This document shows, piece by piece, positions 1 through 6,607 of a stretch of 8,419 nt of DNA. This DNA comes from Gammaproteobacteria bacterium (GTDB taxonomy: Bacteria; Pseudomonadota; Gammaproteobacteria; S012-40). The position numbers and the translations under genes were made by a program. The stretch spans positions 1-8,419 of the forward strand of contig WFVN01000107.1 in the NCBI GenBank assembly GCA_015491615.1. Direction: 5' to 3'. Below the pieces are notes generated by a model, which saw only the letters and a program-made list of their open reading frames with translations, had not been told where the DNA came from and did no database searches. Numbering within the stretch: the first letter of the stretch is position 1; the number at the start of each line of letters is the position of its first letter.

Positions 1-74
1 AAGCAGGGAATGCCGAAGAACGGATGGCGGAAACCGCCGAAAACGAGGCGGACGCGCCCACCGCCATCCCCTGA
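1..74 (+). CDS. Possible C-terminal end of a convergent gene (partial, unrecognised)
   Basis: The third forward frame is open from the window edge to a TGA at 72-74 and encodes a short acidic, Ala/Glu-rich tail ending DAPTAIP. Its stop lies 21 bases from the stop of the minus-strand gene at 96, a normal convergent junction. Acidic low-complexity tails of this kind are common at the ends of bacterial proteins. With only 23 residues visible, no family can be named and the frame could be chance. The case for it rests on position and composition only. Confidence 0.3.
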   Translation, partial: AGNAEERMAETAENEADAPTAIP

Positions 75-95
75 ACCCAACTCGGCCCGGGGGCC

Positions 96-665
96 TCAAA
101 CCGCGCCCCTGCCCTCCAGGCAGGCGAGGACCTCGCGCGCGGTGGCCTCGTCGGGGGGGGCCTCCTCCAGCCGCTGGGCGATGGCGCGCACGGCGCCCAG
201 GTAGTCCTCCAGGTCGATCTTGTCCAGCTTGCCCTCGCGGCTCAACTGGCAGGCGCGCTTGAAGGCGGGATCGACCCCCTCGGGCAGGAGCGACGCGTAG
301 CAACCCAAAGGCCCGCGGCGCTTCTCGAGGGTCTCCAGATGCGCGCGCAAGGCCTGGCGGATGGGGTATTCGCGCCGGCTGCGATTGATGAGCCAGGCCC
401 CGGCGCCCACCATGATCCCCGGCACCATGGCAGTCCAGGAGATCTTCGCCAGGTCCCCCGTCTCCAGCCGCCCCAGGACCCAAGCCAAGTAGGCGAGGCC
501 GAAGAGCACGCCGTACACCCCCAGGGCCACCGCCAGGCCGAACAGCAGGGCCTTGGGGCGTTCCTTGGCTACCTGTGCCTCCAGGTCCAGGCGCGGGTCC
601 TGGAAATCGCGGCGGAAACGCCGCGCCACCTCGCGCCGGGGATTGCGCCGCTCGCCCTTGGCCAT
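96..665 (-). CDS. Small two-helix membrane protein of unknown function
   Basis: I do not recognise this 189-residue protein. It has a basic, charged N-terminus (about residues 1-38, rich in Arg and Lys), a hydrophobic segment at about 39-64, a second at about 75-93, and then a soluble, charged, helical C-terminal half of about 95 residues. This suggests an inner-membrane helical hairpin with both ends probably cytoplasmic by the positive-inside rule; that topology is inferred. The start MAKGERRNPR is chosen because its ATG shares bases with the TGA of the upstream yajL-like gene (TGATG), a classic coupled start. A longer reading upstream (to 728) would add a Gly/Pro/Ala-rich extension overlapping yajL and is less likely. 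Two cysteines (C122 and C182) form no obvious motif. It is the last gene of the leftward cluster. Confidence 0.75.
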   Translation of the reverse strand: MAKGERRNPRREVARRFRRDFQDPRLDLEAQVAKERPKALLFGLAVALGVYGVLFGLAYLAWVLGRLETGDLAKISWTAMVPGIMVGAGAWLINRSRREYPIRQALRAHLETLEKRRGPLGCYASLLPEGVDPAFKRACQLSREGKLDKIDLEDYLGAVRAIAQRLEEAPPDEATAREVLACLEGRGAV

Positions 666-1225
666 CAGCGCCCCGGGCGCATGAGCGGGCCTTCCACCTC
701 CGCCCGCCGCGCCGGCCCCTCCAGGCACTCGACGAGGGTGAGGGCGAAGTCCATGGCGGTGCCGGGACCGGGCGAGGTCACCACCCGCTCGTCCACCACC
801 ACCGGCGCCTCCAGATAGGCGAGCCCCGGCACCTCGATCCCCTCCAGGGCCCCGGGGTAGCTGGTGGCGCGGCGCCCGTCCAACAGGCCGGCGCGGGCCA
901 GGACCTTGGGGGCAGCGCAGATGGCCGCCACCCAGCGGCCGGCGGCGTGGGTGCGGCGCAGCAGTTCCAGGATGCGTTCGTCACCGGTCAGGTGATCGGC
1001 GCCGGGCAGGCCTCCGGGTAGGGCGACGAGACGGAAGTCCTGCCTCAGGACGTCGTTCAGGGCGCAGTCGGGCAGCAGGCGCGTGCCGCGGCTGGCGCGT
1101 ACCTCGCCGGGACCGTCGAGGCCGGCCACGGTCACCTCCAGCCGAGCACGTCGCAGCAGGTCGATGACAGTGACGGCTTCCAGTTCTTCACAACCCTGGG
1201 CAAGGGGGACGAGGACGTCGGCCAT
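665..1225 (-). CDS. yajL: YajL/DJ-1 family protein (DJ-1/PfpI superfamily)
   Basis: This 186-residue protein has the length and landmarks of the YajL/DJ-1 branch. It opens with MADVLVPLAQGCEELEAVT, where E14 matches the conserved acidic residue next to the reactive cysteine. The nucleophile-elbow motif AAICAAP places that cysteine at C103. The LPGGLPGA segment lies at about 69-76, and the C-terminal GPGTAMDFAL motif is present. E. coli YajL has the closely similar GSEETEAVTTIDLL and VAAICAAP. Family members are thiol-dependent proteins linked to oxidative and carbonyl stress; glyoxalase, deglycase and chaperone activities have all been proposed and are debated. The protein should be cytoplasmic, with no signal peptide. 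The ATG has a good AGGAG at 1235-1239, nine bases away. Its first 94 bases lie inside the yibQ frame, and its stop overlaps the next start. Confidence 0.93.
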   Translation of the reverse strand: MADVLVPLAQGCEELEAVTVIDLLRRARLEVTVAGLDGPGEVRASRGTRLLPDCALNDVLRQDFRLVALPGGLPGADHLTGDERILELLRRTHAAGRWVAAICAAPKVLARAGLLDGRRATSYPGALEGIEVPGLAYLEAPVVVDERVVTSPGPGTAMDFALTLVECLEGPARRAEVEGPLMRPGR

Positions 1226-1983
1226 AGTTCGGGACTCCTGACTCGTTGAAACGCCAGCTCACGGGCCGGGACGAGGCGCACATGCCGCCCGTCCAGGCGC
1301 GGGAGCCAATATTCTAGTACCTCCAGGGTGACCGCGTAAGGATGGCCGATGGCGACCGCCTGGCCGCGCTCCCGCGCCCGCGCCACCGCCCGCAGCAGTT
1401 GCCGGCGCACCGTTTTCGCATCGCGTTCGTGGTCGAGGAAGACGTCGCGGGCGAGGGTCGGCAACCCGAACCGCCGCGCCACGGCGAAGGCCCGGCTGGC
1501 GCCGCTGGTGCGGCTGTCCAGGAAATACAGGCCGGGGCGGCGTGCCAGCTCCGCCATCACCCAGGCCATGGCCCGTCGTGACTCGGTGAGGCGGCTGCCC
1601 ATATGGTTGCTCACCCCGCTGACGAAAGGAACGGCAGCCAGGTCGGCACGCAGGGTGGCCAGCAAGCGCGCTCGGGTCTGCGCCATCCACAGGGCGCCGG
1701 GGCCCGGACGCTGGTCTCCGTGCGGTTCCATGGGCAGGTGCAGGAGGACCTCCTTGCCCGCCATGCGGATACGCTCGGCGAGGGCACGGGCATAGGGCGT
1801 GTGGGGGAGGAGGGCGAAGCTGTACACGCCGGGCAGGGCGACGGCGCGCAGGTCGCGCGCCCAGCGGTTGCCCAGGTCGTCGATGACCACCGCCAGGCGG
1901 GGCAGGCCGTCGGCCCGCGCGGCGGCGGTACAGAGGAGCAGACAGAGGAGGGCGAGGCGGGGGAGGCGGCCCACGCCCGCCAT
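1132..1983 (-). CDS. yibQ: YibQ-type divergent polysaccharide deacetylase family protein
   Basis: This protein of 283 residues has a signal peptide (about 1-24, cleavage likely after ARA), so it should be periplasmic. The domain shows the motifs of the divergent polysaccharide deacetylase family (YibQ type): VIDDLG at 33-38, LHLPMEP at 81-87, SNHMGS at 125-130, LDSRTS at 155-160, RDVFLDH at 179-185 and AIGHPY at 211-216. The Asp and His residues in these motifs would form a metal site as in polysaccharide deacetylases; the substrate is unknown. E. coli yibQ also follows envC, which supports the assignment. The ATG lies two bases after the ctpA stop (TGAGCATG), with AAGGA upstream. The family core appears to end near residue 250. 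The last ~31 residues are a frame-shifted reading of the yajL start and show no family character, so the C-terminus may be a read-through tail. Confidence 0.9.
   Translation of the reverse strand: MAGVGRLPRLALLCLLLCTAAARADGLPRLAVVIDDLGNRWARDLRAVALPGVYSFALLPHTPYARALAERIRMAGKEVLLHLPMEPHGDQRPGPGALWMAQTRARLLATLRADLAAVPFVSGVSNHMGSRLTESRRAMAWVMAELARRPGLYFLDSRTSGASRAFAVARRFGLPTLARDVFLDHERDAKTVRRQLLRAVARARERGQAVAIGHPYAVTLEVLEYWLPRLDGRHVRLVPARELAFQRVRSPELWPTSSSPLPRVVKNWKPSLSSTCCDVLGWR
1235..1239 (-). promoter_or_regulatory. Ribosome binding site of the yajL-like gene
   Basis: AGGAG on the minus strand lies nine bases upstream of the ATG at 1225. It supports translation starting there even though the site lies inside the 3' part of the yibQ frame. 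Confidence 0.7.
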
Positions 1984-1985
1984 GC

Positions 1986-3314
1986 TCAGTCCTTCATCGC
2001 TTGCTGGTAGAGTTTGAGGCTACGCAGGATGTTGAGGGCCTCGTACAACTGGTAGTCGCGGGTGGCCAGATCGACGAGGCTGTGTTCCCCTTTCTCGTCT
2101 TCGTCGTCTTTCTTTTTGCCTGTTTTGTCGTCCCCGTTCTCCAGGTGGCCGGCGAGATCGGCTTCCTTGATGCCATCGGAGGAGTTTTCCACCGCCGCCA
2201 CCCGCACCCGCTCCAGCTTGATGTCGGGCTCGATGCCCTCGGCCTGGATGGAACGGCCGGAGGGGGTGTAGTAACGGGCGGTGGTGAGCTTCAGGGCGGA
2301 GCCGTTGCCCAAGGGCAGAATGGTCTGCACCGAACCCTTGCCGAAGGTCTTGCTGCCGGTGACGATGCCACGGTGGTGATCCTGGAGGGCGCCGGCGACG
2401 ATCTCCGAGGCGGAGGCGGAACCACCGTTCACCAGCACTACCAGAGGGGCACCGTCGAGGACGTCGCCAGGGGTAGCGCTGAAGCTCAGGCGCGAACCGG
2501 GATTGCGCCCTTCCGTGTAGACGATGAGCCCTTCGTCCAAGAAGGCGTCGGACACCTCCACGGCGGCGCTCAGCACCCCGCCGGGATTGTTGCGCAGATC
2601 GAGGACCAAGCCGTCCAGAGTGCCGCCGTTCTCCTTCTTGAGCTTGCGGATGGCCTCGTGCAGGTTGTCCCCGGTCTTGGACTGGAAACTGGTGATGCGC
2701 AAGTAACCGAAACCCTCGTCGAGCATGCGGCTCTTGACGCTCTTGACCCGGATGACGGCCCGCGTGACCTTGATCTTGAGGGGCTTCTCCTCCCCCTCGC
2801 GGACGATGGTGAGGACGATGCTGGTGCCCGGCTTGCCGCGCATGATCTTCACCGCCTCACGCAGGGTCAGACCCTTCACCGGCGTGTCGTCGAGGCGGAT
2901 GATGAGATCCCCGGCCTTGATGCCGGCGCGCTGGGCAGGGGTGTCGTCGATGGGCGAGATGACCTTGACGAAGCCGTTTTCCATCCCCACTTCGATACCC
3001 AGTCCGCCGAACTCGCCGGTGGTACCCACCTGCAGTTCCTTGTAGGACTCGGGATCCAGATAGGCGGAGTGGGGGTCGAGCCCGGAGAGCATGCCGCGCA
3101 CGGCGCTCTCCAGGAGAGTCTTGTCCTCCACCGGTTCCACGTATTCCTGTTTGATCTTGGCGAAGACCTCGGTGAAGGTACGCAGCTCCTCCAGAGGAAG
3201 GGCAATGGGCCGCGCCTCGTTCTTGTCCGCCCACACTCCGTGACCGATGGCCAGGAGGACTCCCAACAGCAGTCCGGTGCTGAGGATGAGGAAATTGCGC
3301 GTGTTGGACTTCAT
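1986..3314 (-). CDS. ctpA: C-terminal processing peptidase CtpA (S41 family, PDZ domain)
   Basis: This 442-residue protein is a carboxyl-terminal processing serine protease. An N-terminal hydrophobic segment (about 8-28) acts as a signal or anchor, putting the enzyme in the periplasm. The propeptide-like region carries SGLDPHSAYLDP (77-88). A PDZ domain spans about 95-185. The S41 catalytic domain follows, with LDLRNNPGG (238-246), the nucleophile in GGSASASEI (S301 by spacing) and the general base in FGKGSVQ (K326), with Q330 four residues on. The 25-residue Ser-Lys spacing fits the family dyad. A charged linker (393-411, Asp/Glu/Lys-rich) precedes a C-terminal helix. The start MKSNTRNF is chosen because GGAG at 3321-3324 lies six bases away and a signal segment follows at once; a frame open to 3389 adds 25 non-signal residues. 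Pseudomonas carries a ctpA near envC and gpmI. The protease may act on cell-wall hydrolases or lipoproteins; that role is inferred. Confidence 0.96.
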   Translation of the reverse strand: MKSNTRNFLILSTGLLLGVLLAIGHGVWADKNEARPIALPLEELRTFTEVFAKIKQEYVEPVEDKTLLESAVRGMLSGLDPHSAYLDPESYKELQVGTTGEFGGLGIEVGMENGFVKVISPIDDTPAQRAGIKAGDLIIRLDDTPVKGLTLREAVKIMRGKPGTSIVLTIVREGEEKPLKIKVTRAVIRVKSVKSRMLDEGFGYLRITSFQSKTGDNLHEAIRKLKKENGGTLDGLVLDLRNNPGGVLSAAVEVSDAFLDEGLIVYTEGRNPGSRLSFSATPGDVLDGAPLVVLVNGGSASASEIVAGALQDHHRGIVTGSKTFGKGSVQTILPLGNGSALKLTTARYYTPSGRSIQAEGIEPDIKLERVRVAAVENSSDGIKEADLAGHLENGDDKTGKKKDDEDEKGEHSLVDLATRDYQLYEALNILRSLKLYQQAMKD

Positions 3315-3370
3315 ATCCGGCTCCGGGGCGGTGCGCCCATCCTTAGGTTGTCGCGAAACGAAACGGTGCG

Positions 3371-3402
3371 AGTATATCGCAAATCCCAACCACGATTGCC
3401 AA
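3371..3402 (-). promoter_or_regulatory. Possible internal promoter for ctpA-yibQ-yajL
   Basis: The 93-base gap between envC and ctpA is the only sizeable gap in the leftward cluster. On the minus strand it holds TATACT (3371-3376, five of six matches to the -10 consensus). TTGGCA (3397-3402) could be the -35, but the 20-base spacing is longer than ideal. The -10 would lie about 56 bases before the ctpA start. Only sequence resemblance supports this. Confidence 0.3.
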
Positions 3403-3407
3403 ACGGA

Positions 3408-4514
3408 TCACCGCTTGGCCAGCCAGTGGGCGGGATCCAGGGGTTTGCCCCGCTGGCGCAGCTCGAAATAGAGAGCGGGGCGCTCCCGACCGCCACTTCT
3501 ACCCACCAGGGCCACGGCCTCGCCGGCGCGCACCCGTTCCCCCACCCCCTTGAGGAGGGTCTGGTTGAAGCCATAGAGACTGAAACGTTGGCGACCATGG
3601 TCAACGATGATGAGATTGCCGTAACCACGCATCCATCCGGCATAACGGACCTCGCCCTCGTCCACCGCGCGTACCGGAGTGCCTTCCGGGGCGCGGATCA
3701 CCCAGCCCCACCAGCGCAGGCGACCGTCGGCGGCACGGGGAGCCCCGTAGCGGGCGACGACTTTTCCTTGCACCGGCCATACCAGGCTGCCCCGCCGCCA
3801 ACGTCCGTCGGCTCCGCGGGGAGAGGGTACGTCCCGATCCAGCTCGTCCACCAGCCCTTGCAGGCGTTTTTGATCGGCCAACAGACGCTCCAGGCGGGCA
3901 GCGTCCCGCTCGTTGCGGCGTTGCAAGGCCGCGAGGACTCGACGACGCTCCGCCTGTACCGACCGCAGGCGTTCCTGACGGGCCTGTAGGCGCCGATGAC
4001 GCGTCTCCAGGAGCTCCAGGGTGGCCGCTAGGGTCGTTCGCAGCTCGCGCAGCTCATCTTCCGCCTCGCGCACCGCCTGCATGTAACGGACGCGGGCGCG
4101 GGTCAGGTAGGTGAGGTAGGTACGGGTACGACCGATGAGCGCGGGGTCGCTTTCCCCCAACCACAGGCGCAGACCGGTGTCCCGTCCCTGGGCGTAGAGG
4201 CTGCGCAGGGCGGCGGCCAGGTGGGCGCGGTGCCGGTCGCGTACCTCGCCCACCGTGCGCAGGCGACGGTCCACCTCCGCCCGACGCGCCTTCAGCTCGG
4301 CCAGCTCCCCCTCCAGGCGATGGATCTCCCGTGCGAGATCACCGATACGCCGCTCGCTGTCCTCCAAGCGCCGCTCCAATTGCCGCTGTTCGAGTTGTCG
4401 CTTCTGGAGAGCCTGGCGGAACGTGTCCACCTCGCCGGCGGACACGCCGGCGGCGGCGAGAACGAGGGCCAGGCCCACCGCCCCCGCACGATCAGACCGC
4501 TTCGCGCCGTTCAA
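3408..4514 (-). CDS. envC: Murein hydrolase activator EnvC (degenerate LytM domain)
   Basis: This 368-residue protein has a signal peptide (about 1-26, ending VSA), then long Arg/Glu/Leu-rich coiled coils (about 28-110 and 140-228), then a C-terminal LytM/M23-like domain (about 244-366). In E. coli, EnvC is recruited by FtsEX and activates the amidases AmiA and AmiB at the septum. As in EnvC, the metal site is lost: the usual HxxxD region reads WWGWVIR (268-274), and the usual HxH reads SLYGFNQ (312-318). VDHG (304-307) and SGGRERPALYFELR (340-353) closely resemble the E. coli protein. The chosen start is a TTG at 4514. It gives a proper signal peptide with basic residues and overlaps the end of gpmI by 23 bases. 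No ATG is available, and a GTG at 4478 would leave an uncharged, very short signal. No strong ribosome site is visible, so translational coupling to gpmI is likely. Confidence 0.93.
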   Translation of the reverse strand: MNGAKRSDRAGAVGLALVLAAAGVSAGEVDTFRQALQKRQLEQRQLERRLEDSERRIGDLAREIHRLEGELAELKARRAEVDRRLRTVGEVRDRHRAHLAAALRSLYAQGRDTGLRLWLGESDPALIGRTRTYLTYLTRARVRYMQAVREAEDELRELRTTLAATLELLETRHRRLQARQERLRSVQAERRRVLAALQRRNERDAARLERLLADQKRLQGLVDELDRDVPSPRGADGRWRRGSLVWPVQGKVVARYGAPRAADGRLRWWGWVIRAPEGTPVRAVDEGEVRYAGWMRGYGNLIIVDHGRQRFSLYGFNQTLLKGVGERVRAGEAVALVGRSGGRERPALYFELRQRGKPLDPAHWLAKR

Positions 4515-6069
4515 GGTCCAGGAGGGAACAACCGGTCATCTCTGTGGGGACCGGCAGGCCCAGGAGGGCGAGGAGGGTGGGCGCCAGGTCGCACAGGGCC
4601 CCGCCTTGGATGCGGTCGGCACGGTTGCCCACGTAGATCAGGGGCACCGGATTGAGGGTGTGGGCGGTGTGGGGCTGGCCGGTCTTCTCGTCGCACATCT
4701 GTTCGGCGTTACCGTGGTCGGCGGTGATGAGGGCCTCGCCACCGGTCTCCTCCAGGGCCCGCACCACCCGCCCGAGGCACACGTCCAGGGCTTCGATGGC
4801 CTTCACCGTCGCCTCGAAGTTGCCGGTGTGGCCCACCATGTCCGGATTGGCGAAATTGCAGACGATGAGGTCGTAGCGCCCGCCGCGGATGGCCTCGTCC
4901 AGACGCTCGGCCACCTCGAAGGCGCTCATCTCCGGTTGCTGGTCATAGGTGGCCACGTTGGGGGAGGGGATGAGCAAACGGTCCTCGCCGGGGAAGGGCT
5001 GCTCCTCGCCGCCGTTGAAGAAGAAGGTGACGTGGGCGTATTTCTCCGTCTCGGCGATGCGCAACTGGTGCAGTCCGGCGTTGGCGATGTAGGCCCCCAG
5101 CACGTTGCGCAGGCGCTCGGGGGGGAAGGCCACGTGGACGGGGAAGTCCTCGCTGTACTCGGTGAGGCAGACGAAATCGGACAGGCGCGGGTGGACGGCC
5201 CGTGGAAAGTGGTCGAAGTCCGGCTCCACGAAGGCGCGGGTGATCTGGCGCGCCCGGTCGGAACGGAAATTCATGAAGATCACCGTGTCGCCGTCCTCCA
5301 TGCGCACCGGCCCCTCGGTCCCGGTGATGGCGGTGGCTTGCACGAACTCGTCCGTCTCCCCGCGCGCATAGGCCAGTTCCAGGCCCTCGATGGCAGTCTC
5401 GGCACTGAAGGCGCCCTTGCCCTGGGTGATGAGGTCGTAGGTGGCCTGCACTCGCGGCCAGCGCTGGTCCCGGTCCATGGCGTAATAGCGACCGATGATG
5501 GAGGCGACGTGCCCGCGCCCCAGTTCGTCGAACAGACGCTCGGCCGCCTCGATGGATACGGCGGCGCTCTTGGGGGGCGTGTCGCGCCCGTCCAGGAAGG
5601 CGTGCAAGTAGAGGCGCTCGGCCCCGCGCCGGGCGGCCAGGCGCAGCATGGCGAAGATGTGGGCTTCATGGGAATGTACGCCGCCGGGGGAGAGGAGACC
5701 CATAACGTGCACCGCCTTGCCCGCCGACACTGCCCCGTCCACTGCCTTGGTGAGGGTGCCATTGGTGAAGAAAGTGCCGTCTTCGATGGCGCGGGTGACG
5801 CGAGTGAACTCCTGATACACCACGCGCCCGGCGCCGATGTTGAGATGCCCCACTTCGGAATTTCCCATCTGCCGGCTGGGCAGGCCCACCGACGCTTCGG
5901 AGGCGCGCAGGAAATTGTGGGGGTAGCGCCGCCAGAGACGGTCCCAGTTGGGGGTGTGGGCGGCATGGATGGCATTGCAATGAGGGTTTTCGCTGTATCC
6001 CCATCCGTCGAGGATGATCAGCACCACCGGCGCGCGCCGGCTGGTTCGTTGGGTTCGCTCGTCTGACAT
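4492..6069 (-). CDS. gpmI: 2,3-bisphosphoglycerate-independent phosphoglycerate mutase
   Basis: This 525-residue cytoplasmic enzyme interconverts 3- and 2-phosphoglycerate in glycolysis and gluconeogenesis and needs manganese. Its length fits the family (E. coli GpmM is 514). Visible landmarks are ILDGWG (19-24, metal ligand D21), the phosphoserine motif QMGNSEVGH (67-75, nucleophile S71), HAFLDGRDTPP (156-166), IIGRYYAMDRD (191-201), NFRSDRARQITRAF (267-280), NPDMVGHTG (408-416), ADHGNAEQM (450-458) and HTAHT (467-471). All alkaline-phosphatase-type metal ligands appear intact. The start MSDERTQ is preferred because the family homology begins soon after it. A GTG at 6126 in the same frame would add 19 residues unlike the family and would place the start in the AT-rich promoter-like DNA. 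The ribosome site is weak (AAGG about 15 bases upstream). This is the first gene of the leftward cluster. Confidence 0.97.
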   Translation of the reverse strand: MSDERTQRTSRRAPVVLIILDGWGYSENPHCNAIHAAHTPNWDRLWRRYPHNFLRASEASVGLPSRQMGNSEVGHLNIGAGRVVYQEFTRVTRAIEDGTFFTNGTLTKAVDGAVSAGKAVHVMGLLSPGGVHSHEAHIFAMLRLAARRGAERLYLHAFLDGRDTPPKSAAVSIEAAERLFDELGRGHVASIIGRYYAMDRDQRWPRVQATYDLITQGKGAFSAETAIEGLELAYARGETDEFVQATAITGTEGPVRMEDGDTVIFMNFRSDRARQITRAFVEPDFDHFPRAVHPRLSDFVCLTEYSEDFPVHVAFPPERLRNVLGAYIANAGLHQLRIAETEKYAHVTFFFNGGEEQPFPGEDRLLIPSPNVATYDQQPEMSAFEVAERLDEAIRGGRYDLIVCNFANPDMVGHTGNFEATVKAIEALDVCLGRVVRALEETGGEALITADHGNAEQMCDEKTGQPHTAHTLNPVPLIYVGNRADRIQGGALCDLAPTLLALLGLPVPTEMTGCSLLDLERREAV

Positions 6070-6130
6070 CGTCGTTGTCGAAGACCTTTCGATGGGCCAA
6101 GGGGTTCTCGGCGGGCTATGTTCCACACCG

Positions 6131-6171
6131 ATAATCCAATATATTACTTTATGCTGTTTAAATTATGTTTA
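6131..6171. promoter_or_regulatory. AT-rich divergent regulatory region between gpmI and the ArsR-type gene
   Basis: A sharp AT-rich island in otherwise GC-rich DNA sits between the two divergent starts. It holds an imperfect 15-base palindrome at 6132-6146 (TAAT and ATTA arms), TTTAAA at 6157-6162, and several -10-like hexamers such as TATATT (6140-6145). I see no single unambiguous -35/-10 pair on either strand. It very probably contains promoters in both directions and possibly an operator for the adjacent regulator, but the exact boxes cannot be fixed from sequence alone. Confidence 0.5.
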
Positions 6172-6200
6172 CGGAGCGAGACGCGTCGTCTTGGCGCGCG

Positions 6201-6208
6201 AGGAAGAG
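6201..6208 (+). promoter_or_regulatory. Ribosome binding site deciding the ArsR-type start
   Basis: AGGAAGAG lies four bases before the ATG at 6213. This strong match argues for that start over the ATG at 6165, which lies in the AT-rich region with no comparable site. Confidence 0.75.
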
Positions 6209-6212
6209 CGAC

Positions 6213-6536
6213 ATGATCCAAGAGATCCGGCCATCCCCTCTCATCAGCCGCGACGAAGACATCGAACGGGCGGCCCTTTCCATGAAGGCGATGTCCCATC
6301 CCCTGCGGCTGAAGATCCTCTGCACCCTGGGCGACCAGGAGGTCAGCGTGCAGGACATCGTGGAGCGAGTGGGCACCTCGCAGAGCAACATCTCCCAGCA
6401 CTTGGCCATCCTGCGCGACAAAGGCATCCTCACTTCGCGCAAGGACGCCAACCGGGTCTTCTACCGGGTCAGCGACGCACGCACCCTGCGCCTCATCGAG
6501 ATGATGCGCGAGGTGTTCTGCACGCGCCCGGAATGA
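6213..6536 (+). CDS. ArsR-family winged-helix repressor with an SqrR/BigR-like cysteine pair
   Basis: This 107-residue protein is a single winged-helix domain of the ArsR family. It has KAMSHPLRLKILCTL (25-39), the recognition helix in GTSQSNISQHLAILRDKGIL (54-73), the wing with RKDANRVFYRV (76-86), and a C-terminal helix ending VFCTRPE. ArsR-type metal ligands (ELCVC in the third helix) are absent. The only cysteines are C37 and C103, 66 residues apart. In the persulfide sensors SqrR (C41/C107) and BigR (C42/C108), and in HlyU, the redox pair sits in the same two helices at the same spacing. By analogy it would repress until the two thiols are linked by oxidants or a polysulfide bridge. The family call is firm; the signal is inferred. 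It lies between gpmI and the rhodanese gene, where E. coli has no regulator, and is co-directional with the redox operon. Confidence 0.92.
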   Translation: MIQEIRPSPLISRDEDIERAALSMKAMSHPLRLKILCTLGDQEVSVQDIVERVGTSQSNISQHLAILRDKGILTSRKDANRVFYRVSDARTLRLIEMMREVFCTRPE

Positions 6537-6587
6537 GCGAAGACCGAGCCCACCACCCGGGATTACCCTCGCTAAGCGGTCAATTTT

Positions 6588-6607
6588 ACCATTCGCCTTA
6601 ACATGGT
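6588..6607. promoter_or_regulatory. Inverted repeat over the yibN promoter, candidate operator
   Basis: ACCAT (6588-6592) and ATGGT (6603-6607) form a perfect inverted repeat with a 10-base spacer that contains nearly all of the -35 element. ArsR-family dimers commonly bind inverted repeats overlapping promoters, and the candidate regulator is encoded 51 bases upstream. The arms are short, so chance occurrence is possible. Confidence 0.4.

Noticed and set aside
84..95. GGCCCGGGGGCC inverted repeat at the convergent junction, possible terminator
   Set aside because: The stem is short, the loop would be only two bases, and no T-run follows on either strand. Such GC palindromes are common in this base composition.
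2001..3989. A 662-codon open frame on the plus strand opposite ctpA and envC
   Set aside because: It is antisense to two clearly homologous genes, has no recognisable domain, and is the kind of long frame expected opposite GC-rich coding DNA.
4255..6066. A 603-codon open frame on the plus strand opposite gpmI and the envC start
   Set aside because: It is the antisense shadow of gpmI: low-complexity Gly/Val/His-rich translation, no domain and no ribosome site.
6070..6126. N-terminal extension of gpmI to a GTG at 6126
   Set aside because: The extra residues do not resemble the family, there is no ribosome site, and the region lies next to the likely promoter DNA.
6180..6187. Perfect 8-base palindrome GACGCGTC just upstream of the regulator start
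   Set aside because: It is too short and too GC-typical for this genome to call an operator, and it does not extend beyond eight bases.
6537..6597. Rho-independent terminator after the ArsR-type gene
   Set aside because: I looked for a stem followed by T residues and found only distant short complementary stretches, so read-through into the rhodanese operon remains possible.
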